11,474 nucleotides of DNA, from positions 38,377 to 49,850 of the forward strand of contig DBZZ01000024.1 in assembly GCA_002311315.1 (NCBI GenBank), read 5' to 3'. Below, one piece after another: positions 6,558 through 11,474 of the stretch (position 1 is its first letter; each line of letters begins with the position of its first letter). A model generated the notes under the pieces. The model had not been told where the DNA came from. It saw only the letters and a list, made by a program, of their open reading frames with translations, and searched no databases. The translations under genes and the position numbers were made by a program. The DNA comes from Methylococcaceae bacterium UBA1147. GTDB lineage: Bacteria; Pseudomonadota; Gammaproteobacteria; Methylococcales; UBA1147.

Positions 6558-8147
6558 TCAGCTATTCAGATAGCGGTCAATGTCTTCCTTCGAAAAACCG
6601 ATCTTTCTGGCGATTCGGTCGGCATGGCTAATCCGAGAGATTCCATCGATGAGACGGAATGTTGGGTCTCCGTCCTTGAACTCGACCTGCCTGGGCTGTC
6701 CGATCCCCTTATTGATCAACAAATCAACGAGTGCATGGTTATGGGTTATTAATAAGGTAGAACTGTTTTTCCGGTTGAAACCGTCGAGGATGGTTTCCGA
6801 AGTTGCCAGTTTTTCTTCGTAGGTGGTGCCTTCCGACAATTCGTCCAAGATCACCAGGCTTCTTGCCGATGTGGCGAGGAAGATTTCCTTGGTTCTCTGA
6901 AGTTCGGTTCCAAAGCGGCCTTCGCCTTCCTCCAATGAGTTGTACTCGGGTACCTGGTAGAAGATGCAGTCCGCCACGCTTGCCTTGATGTGATCGGCCG
7001 GTATCGGGCATCCAATCTGAGTCAGCAATTGAACTTGGGCGAGGGTTTTACAAATTGCCGTTTTCCCGCCGCTGTTAGGGCCGGTGATCAGGGTTAGGCG
7101 CTTTTGGTCCAATTCTAGGCTGTTGGGAACGTAAGACTTGTTTTCCTGAGCCAGGATGGGACTCTTGACGCCGCTGACGACCATGGAATGGTGTTGCGAC
7201 TGAATGATCTCTGTAAACACAGCATCGGGACCAAAAGACTTGCCAAAACGAACGAAGGACAACAGTTCGTCAAGACGTCCGAGTGCTTCGTAGGTTTCGG
7301 TCACTTCGTTGGACTGTTTGTAGATATCCCGCAAAGGGTAGATACAACTGTCGCGATCGAATGTACCGATGGCAGGAATATAGACGATGGCCAGTGGAAA
7401 GGAAAACATCAACAGTGCTGGAAGTACCGAGACCGAAAAGCCAGGAGAAAGAGGAGCAAAGTGATAAAAAATAGACAGGGCTAGTAAAAAGCAAAGGATT
7501 AGCAGGGGCTTGATCAGGGTAGGCCTGAAGATAAAACCGGGTGTTAGGCGACGTTTTTCTTTTTCGGAAGCTGTCAGCATTCCTCTTTCGGTCTTGTATA
7601 CGGGACCGTTCATCAATTGTCCGCAGCGGGTTTCGGAAAAGCTCCGGATCTTCTGGATGGTTTGCTTCAGGTAACCGGATCGAGGATCCGGCATTTCATC
7701 GGCATCGAAGATCATTTCCAGCATGAAGCTCACTGCCGTCCGGTAGGCGGTATAGCCGTACCCTTCGTGTTCGTGTTCATGATGAGGATTCCCCAGCATA
7801 CCGATGAATGTGCCGTATAGTAGGGTGAAGAAGCCTTTTTCCTTTTCGCTCGCAGCCTGAACCATCGATTCAATTTTCTGGGCCAGCTCAGGATTGGAAC
7901 GCAATTCTTCAACGGCTTCTTGCTTCGCCAGGATCTCAGATTCATCACGCAGGGGTTCGGTAATGGACCGATAAAGCGTGGCCTGACCGGCGACTGTTTC
8001 GCAGTGATTGACGGCGTCAAAAAGGCGATCGGCTTCGATGGCGGTGAATGTCGACTGGTCGATGACCCCCTTACCGATGGCCAGCGGCTTAGCCGAGCGG
8101 ATGGCTGGAGGTTCGTTGGAATCTTTCTGAAGAATCGGTTCGTACAT
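6558..8147 (-). CDS. Membrane-anchored MutS-family ATPase (not a canonical repair MutS)
   Basis: A 529-aa protein whose C-terminal third is a MutS-type ATPase: Walker A GPNSGGKT (356-363), a signature-like region EGEGRFGTELQR (407-418), Walker B SLVILDEL with Asp435-Glu436, the D-loop-like SEGTTYEE (438-445) where classical MutS has GRGTS, and the switch His in LLITHNH (465-471). The N-terminal mismatch-binding domain with the Phe-x-Glu motif is absent. Residues about 35-200 are helical and may match the MutS core/lever region. Two hydrophobic helices at about 210-229 and 238-260 place it in the membrane. Both are missing in repair MutS. A His/Glu-rich patch HHEHEHE lies at 122-128. The start has AGGAG (8158-8162 on the complement) 10 bases upstream. 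The ATPase mechanism (head-to-tail dimer) is family knowledge. The substrate is unknown and a DNA role is doubtful. It appears monocistronic or grouped with the doubtful ORF downstream. Confidence 0.9.
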   Translation of the reverse strand: MYEPILQKDSNEPPAIRSAKPLAIGKGVIDQSTFTAIEADRLFDAVNHCETVAGQATLYRSITEPLRDESEILAKQEAVEELRSNPELAQKIESMVQAASEKEKGFFTLLYGTFIGMLGNPHHEHEHEGYGYTAYRTAVSFMLEMIFDADEMPDPRSGYLKQTIQKIRSFSETRCGQLMNGPVYKTERGMLTASEKEKRRLTPGFIFRPTLIKPLLILCFLLALSIFYHFAPLSPGFSVSVLPALLMFSFPLAIVYIPAIGTFDRDSCIYPLRDIYKQSNEVTETYEALGRLDELLSFVRFGKSFGPDAVFTEIIQSQHHSMVVSGVKSPILAQENKSYVPNSLELDQKRLTLITGPNSGGKTAICKTLAQVQLLTQIGCPIPADHIKASVADCIFYQVPEYNSLEEGEGRFGTELQRTKEIFLATSARSLVILDELSEGTTYEEKLATSETILDGFNRKNSSTLLITHNHALVDLLINKGIGQPRQVEFKDGDPTFRLIDGISRISHADRIARKIGFSKEDIDRYLNS

Positions 8148-8536
8148 TTAAGTCGCACTCCTGGCTGGCCGGTTCACCCGGTTGGATGGCCGGGATGGAT
8201 ACCATTGGCGGAAAGTTGGTTTGTCGAACTGTATTTCAAGCTTCGAATGCAACCGGTCGATCCGTTACTCAGGGCGTGGATGACTTGCGCTGCGCCACCA
8301 TGCCGGCTTGCCATTCTCTGTATTTCATTTTCCAGTGTACGAGACCACCCGGTAGAAATCACTGGCCACGCCCGGACGCTACCTGAAAAAAGCTTGGATT
8401 AATCACAAAATTAGCAAGTCAAAGAGGGGATGTAAAGGTCTCCAGGATACTCATTTGGCATTTGGCGGCGACTGCTCTGTCCGGGCTCGCAGAGGATCAA
8501 ATCACGGTTGATGACCGGAGAATTTAAGGGATGCCG

Positions 8537-8636
8537 ATACCCTGCGCATTTCTACCAGACAGGGTATATTCGATCGGTTCGGTGCAAGACCGGGTTCAAT
8601 CGCCGCTATTTCGCGGCCTAGGGGTTTCCCCGGTAG
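8537..8636 (+). promoter_or_regulatory. Cluster of potential hairpins in the leader of the spermidine-synthase-like gene
   Basis: Successive stems on the plus strand: ATACCCTG/CAGGGTAT (8537-8544 with 8560-8567, 15-base loop), CGGT/ACCG (8580-8583 with 8589-8592, extendable by G-T pairs), GCCGC/GCGGC (8602-8606 with 8613-8617) and GGGG/CCCC (8621-8624 with 8628-8631). The cluster ends about 133 bases before the TTG start at 8770. It matches no riboswitch class that I can recall. It could be a structured leader or coincidence. Confidence 0.25.
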
Positions 8637-8757
8637 ACTACTGCCTTCATGATGCTTGCGTATCAAGTTCTTTGTCCGCGCGGCCGACTGTATCCATTGC
8701 CCAGTTTGCGGGGAACCGTTGCAGTACTTCACCCACAACCATTCATTCAAGTTATTT

Positions 8758-8762
8758 AGGGG
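8758..8762 (+). promoter_or_regulatory. Ribosome binding site supporting a TTG start
   Basis: AGGGG lies 7 bases before the TTG at 8770. The next in-frame start candidates (GTG and ATG at codons 12-13) fall inside the first membrane helix, so this site decides for the unusual TTG initiation codon. Confidence 0.6.
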
Positions 8763-8769
8763 TACATAA

Positions 8770-11259
8770 TTGATAACGATTTCCCGCTTCTGGTTTATCG
8801 GGGTGATGGTTTTATTTTTCCTTTCCGGATGCGTAACACTCGTTTACGAAGTGTTCTGGATGAAGGAACTGGGATTGCTGTTCGGAAATACGGCCTTTTC
8901 TACGGCCACTACGCTTGCCGTGTTCTTTCTCGGACTAGCAACCGGCGGGTATTACTGGGGACGCCGTTCGTTACGGATTCGGAACCCCTTGCAGACTTAC
9001 GGTCTTCTGGAACTGGCTGTAGCGGTCAGCGTCATTGGCTATTTCTATATTCTGGACACTTATCATGTGATTTACCCGCACCTTTACGGCAGGTTTGGAA
9101 ATTCGCCATTGGTGCTGGTTTCGATCAAGTTCCTGCTTTCGTTTTTGCTACTCTTTCCAGCATCGTTTTTCATCGGCGGAACCCTGCCGTTGATGACCCA
9201 TTACCTGTCGAGCAACATTAACCGTACGGGCAAGACCCTTTCACTCTTATACGCGGTCAATACGCTCGGCGCCGCTGTCGGTGCATTGTTGGCAGGATTC
9301 TTCCTGCCAAACTGGTTTGGCTTCTCGTTGTCCTATCGCGGTGCCATTGGTTGTTCATTACTGATTGGCTGCATGGCGCTGGTTCTGGCTAGCCGAGGGA
9401 CTCTGGGAAAGAGAGGGACTCGACCAGTAGCGGCCAGAATAATCCCGGATACGGGATGTAAACGGCTTCCTGCCTCAACCATCTGGCTACTTTCAGCGCT
9501 CTCCGGCTTTGGGATGCTGGGCTTGCAAGTGCTGTGGACGCGCATGTTTGCACAGGTCTTACAGAATTCCGTTTATACCTTTGCAAGCATCCTTTTCGTT
9601 TTTCTGATTTTCTTGGCGCTGGGTGCGGCGGCGGCAAATCGGATCATTGATCGCTATTCCGATGTACTGAATGCCCTGTTCGTCATCATGGTCGCTGGTG
9701 CCTTAATCGTTTCTGCGACGCCTTTTCTCTTCAACTACTTGACGGATGGCCTTCATTTCGTCAGCGGTCGGTCGGGCTGGAATGAATACCTGTTTCAGGT
9801 TTTGAGCCTTGAATTTACGGTGATGGGCCCGCCTCTGATCTTGCTGGGCATGGTTTTCCCGTTGCTTGTCAGGATTGCCGAACCGATGCAGGCGGTACCC
9901 GGGCGTCTGGTCGGGCAACTTGTTTGCGTAAACACGGTCGGCGCCATCGGCGGCTCACTGATTACCGGATTCGTGATCTTTCAGACCATTGGCGCCTGGG
10001 CGGGGATCGGATTGGTTGGGATGAGCTATCTGGTTGGCGCTATGTACCTCGTTCACGGTCTCGAAAAGCCAAATCGTCCGTCCATGCTGATTCCAATGGC
10101 GGCCATTCTGCTTCTGGTTTCGGCACTAAATCCTACGCGTTTGCCACGAGTTCGGATCGATCCCGACCCGAACCGAGAAAGGCTTCTGCAAGTATGGGAA
10201 TCTGGCAGCGGTACGGTAGCGGTGGTCAGGCAGGGTGATGCACTCAAAATCAAGGTTAACAATTACTACACTCTCGGTGGCTCGGATTCCAAGGAACTAG
10301 AGGAAGTCGAAGCTTACCTGCCGTTGCTGGCGCATACGCGGCCGAAGTCGGTTTTTTTTCTGGGGCTTGGCAGCGGCATTTCCGCCGGTGCAGTGCTTCG
10401 ATTTCCGGTCGAGCGGCTAGTTGTCGCTGAATTGATTGCCGATGTTGTTACTGCTTCGGAGAATTATTTCGGTAGTTTCAACAATGGTTTGTTCGTTGAT
10501 CCAAGGGCGGTCATTGTAGCGGAGGATGGTCGTAGCCTCATTGCTGCGAGCCCGGAAAAATTCGATCTGGTGATTGCGGATCTTTTCGTTCCCTGGCGTT
10601 CCGGAGTTGGTAGTCTTTACACAGTTGAACATTATCTTAACGTTCGTGACAGCCTGGAAACAGACGGCTTGTTTATGCAATGGCTGCCGGCCTACCAGCT
10701 GTCCTTTCGTGGATTCGGCAGTATTGTTCGGACGATGCTGGAAGTGTTTCAACAAGTAACCCTCTGGAGGGGCGACTTTTCATCCCGCAGGCCGGTCCTG
10801 GGTTTGTTGGCAGGGCGAATTAGAAAACCCCTCCAGCCCGATGCCATGCTATTTTCGTCGACTGCGCCGCAACGAATCGGGCGCGATGTGCCGGTTCTAT
10901 CTCACTATGTTGGTAACATGGGGATGCTGAGTGATGCGTTTGAAGGTTTTCCGATCAATCATGACGACAAGCCGGTGATTGAGTATCAGGCACCGGTAAC
11001 CCAGTTGAGACAGCAGAGCGGCGAAGTGGCTTGGATGGTCGGTAGAAACCTACTCGATTTCATGGAACGAATCCGAGACCGCCAGTCGTCCGGGACCGAC
11101 CCGTACCTAGTCGATGTGCCAGTTCGTCATAAACAATTGCCGTTGGCGGGGATGGAACTTTACCGATCCCAGGTTTTGAACAGCGAAGGCTACGGGTCGG
11201 CGGCGAGGGAAGCCTATGCCCGCTACCTGACAATGGCGAAGCCGGGCTCCTTCAGATGA
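8770..11259 (+). CDS. Polytopic membrane protein fused to a spermidine-synthase-like domain
   Basis: An 829-aa protein. Residues 1 to about 450 contain roughly a dozen hydrophobic helices in two similar halves; LSGCVTLVYEVFWMKELGLL (18-37) and LSGFGMLGLQVLWTRMFAQV (244-263) are matching repeat starts, as in fused membrane/spermidine synthase proteins. Residues about 478-690 form a cytoplasmic Rossmann domain: VFFLGLGSGISAG (528-540, SAM-type glycine loop), acidic Glu554 ending strand 2, AEDGRS (584-589), and FDLVIADLF (598-606). The later motif NHDDKPVIEY (730-739) is typical of this fused group. True SpeE has GGGDGG and DxxDPxGP; here these read GLGSGI and ADLFVPWRSG, so transfer of an aminopropyl group to putrescine is unproven. 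A C-terminal tail of about 85 residues follows. The start is a TTG with AGGGG upstream. Role could be synthesis or export of a polyamine-like or methylated compound. That is inference. Confidence 0.88.
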   Translation: MITISRFWFIGVMVLFFLSGCVTLVYEVFWMKELGLLFGNTAFSTATTLAVFFLGLATGGYYWGRRSLRIRNPLQTYGLLELAVAVSVIGYFYILDTYHVIYPHLYGRFGNSPLVLVSIKFLLSFLLLFPASFFIGGTLPLMTHYLSSNINRTGKTLSLLYAVNTLGAAVGALLAGFFLPNWFGFSLSYRGAIGCSLLIGCMALVLASRGTLGKRGTRPVAARIIPDTGCKRLPASTIWLLSALSGFGMLGLQVLWTRMFAQVLQNSVYTFASILFVFLIFLALGAAAANRIIDRYSDVLNALFVIMVAGALIVSATPFLFNYLTDGLHFVSGRSGWNEYLFQVLSLEFTVMGPPLILLGMVFPLLVRIAEPMQAVPGRLVGQLVCVNTVGAIGGSLITGFVIFQTIGAWAGIGLVGMSYLVGAMYLVHGLEKPNRPSMLIPMAAILLLVSALNPTRLPRVRIDPDPNRERLLQVWESGSGTVAVVRQGDALKIKVNNYYTLGGSDSKELEEVEAYLPLLAHTRPKSVFFLGLGSGISAGAVLRFPVERLVVAELIADVVTASENYFGSFNNGLFVDPRAVIVAEDGRSLIAASPEKFDLVIADLFVPWRSGVGSLYTVEHYLNVRDSLETDGLFMQWLPAYQLSFRGFGSIVRTMLEVFQQVTLWRGDFSSRRPVLGLLAGRIRKPLQPDAMLFSSTAPQRIGRDVPVLSHYVGNMGMLSDAFEGFPINHDDKPVIEYQAPVTQLRQQSGEVAWMVGRNLLDFMERIRDRQSSGTDPYLVDVPVRHKQLPLAGMELYRSQVLNSEGYGSAAREAYARYLTMAKPGSFR

Positions 11260-11335
11260 GTTTTCGAGGTCCTTGTTTTAATGAACCTGCCGTTAAACCC
11301 GTTCAAGGGGCGAGCGCTGCATTGCGGTGGGTTCC

Positions 11336-11355
11336 GCTAGTCGCAGCGACTCAGC
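11336..11355. other. Short hairpin in the convergent gap after the spermidine-synthase-like gene
   Basis: GCTAGTCG (11336-11343) pairs with CGACT plus AGC (11347-11351 and 11353-11355) around a 3-base loop with one bulged C. It lies in the 129-base gap between two convergent genes, where a terminator is expected, but neither strand has a T-run after the stem. Confidence 0.25.
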
Positions 11356-11388
11356 AGAAAAATCCTCTCATTCGCTTTTCTCGCAAGT

Positions 11389-11474
11389 TCAGGAACTATC
11401 GGGGATACCCACGTGCAGTGCACGGTTTCGTTCGTAGATTTCCTTGCGCATTTTCTTGCGCATTTCGCCAGCTT
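11389..11474 (-). CDS. C-terminal end of a gene entering from the right (partial)
   Basis: On the minus strand one frame runs from the window edge through 27 codons to a TGA at 11391-11389. The other two frames also remain open for a while, but this one has the most protein-like composition: a highly basic helix with MRKKMRKEIYERNRAL, then HVGIPDSS. The gene would be convergent with the spermidine-synthase-like gene. Two copies of a 12-base unit (about 11444-11467) encode the repeated MRK. I do not recognise the product from so short a piece. Confidence 0.45.
   Translation of the reverse strand, partial: AGEMRKKMRKEIYERNRALHVGIPDSS

Larger units (their letters stand above)
8148..8769. other. 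622-base intergenic region, no supportable gene
   Basis: It lies between the divergent starts of the MutS-like gene and the spermidine-synthase-like gene, so it should hold both promoters, but I could not pick either with confidence. A TATATT at 8565-8570 could be a -10 element, without a good -35. Short open frames on both strands (for example 8174-8362 minus and 8502-8750 minus) have no recognisable product. A cluster of possible stems occupies 8537-8636 and is described separately. Confidence 0.5.

Noticed and set aside
7730..8158. 142-codon minus-strand frame with many basic residues
   Set aside because: Out-of-frame shadow of the MutS-like gene, with a composition typical of a wrong-frame translation.
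8174..8362. 62-codon minus-strand frame (GTG start) ending 26 bases before the MutS-like start
   Set aside because: No Shine-Dalgarno site, no recognisable product, and the MutS-like gene has its own good ribosome site in the gap.
8577..8620. GGTTCAATC resembling a tRNA T-loop
   Set aside because: No acceptor stem, anticodon arm or D-arm can be built around it.
8787..8832. Lipobox-like LSGC near the N-terminus of the spermidine-synthase-like protein
   Set aside because: This family normally has an LSG motif in its first membrane helix, followed by a conserved LVYEVFW region. A cut there would remove the helix, so it is not a lipoprotein signal.
1..11474. Search for CRISPR repeats, insertion sequences, attachment sites or an origin
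   Set aside because: No regularly spaced repeats, terminal inverted repeats with a transposase, integrase or DnaA-box cluster were seen. The short inverted repeats found are within what chance allows.

Overview
The window reads as chromosomal DNA from a proteobacterium, most likely a gammaproteobacterium. The grounds are a standard-length PhoB (231 aa) and PhoR (438 aa) pair, a PBP4/DacB-type peptidase of 484 aa, Gram-negative style Shine-Dalgarno sites and moderate, near-balanced GC. I cannot place it more narrowly. There is no phage, transposase, CRISPR or plasmid hallmark, no rRNA and no tRNA that I can support.

Layout from left to right. (1) 1-1345, minus strand: the N-terminal 448 codons of an exported TPR plus YVTN-type beta-propeller protein whose 3' end lies outside the window, with a good sigma70-like promoter at 1381-1409. 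(2) 1603-3057, plus strand: dacB, a periplasmic D-Ala-D-Ala carboxypeptidase/endopeptidase, divergent from the propeller gene. (3) 3225-5241, minus strand: phoB then phoR as a two-gene operon (4-base gap), convergent with dacB. (4) 5242-5903: about 660 bases without a confident gene. It holds two doubtful mini-ORFs in front of phoB and a stretch rich in potential hairpins. (5) 5904-6074, plus strand: a short, recognisable 56-aa Cys-motif protein of the oxidoreductase-like domain family. (6) 6131-6561, minus strand: a small two-helix membrane ORF and neighbouring open frames that look like a decayed or frameshifted gene. (7) 6558-8147, minus strand: a membrane-anchored MutS-family ATPase. (8) 8148-8769: 622 bases without a supportable gene, with a hairpin-rich stretch at 8537-8636. 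(9) 8770-11259, plus strand: an 829-aa membrane protein fused to a spermidine-synthase-like methyltransferase-fold domain. (10) 11389-11474, minus strand: the last 27 codons of a gene entering from the right.

Apart from phoB-phoR the genes do not form an obvious joint pathway. Adjacent genes are mostly divergent or convergent, so most are probably transcribed singly. I found no clear new multi-gene system. The items most worth a second look are the membrane MutS-like ATPase, the spermidine-synthase-like fusion with altered catalytic motifs, and the poorly explained small-ORF and structured regions at 5242-5903 and 6131-6561.
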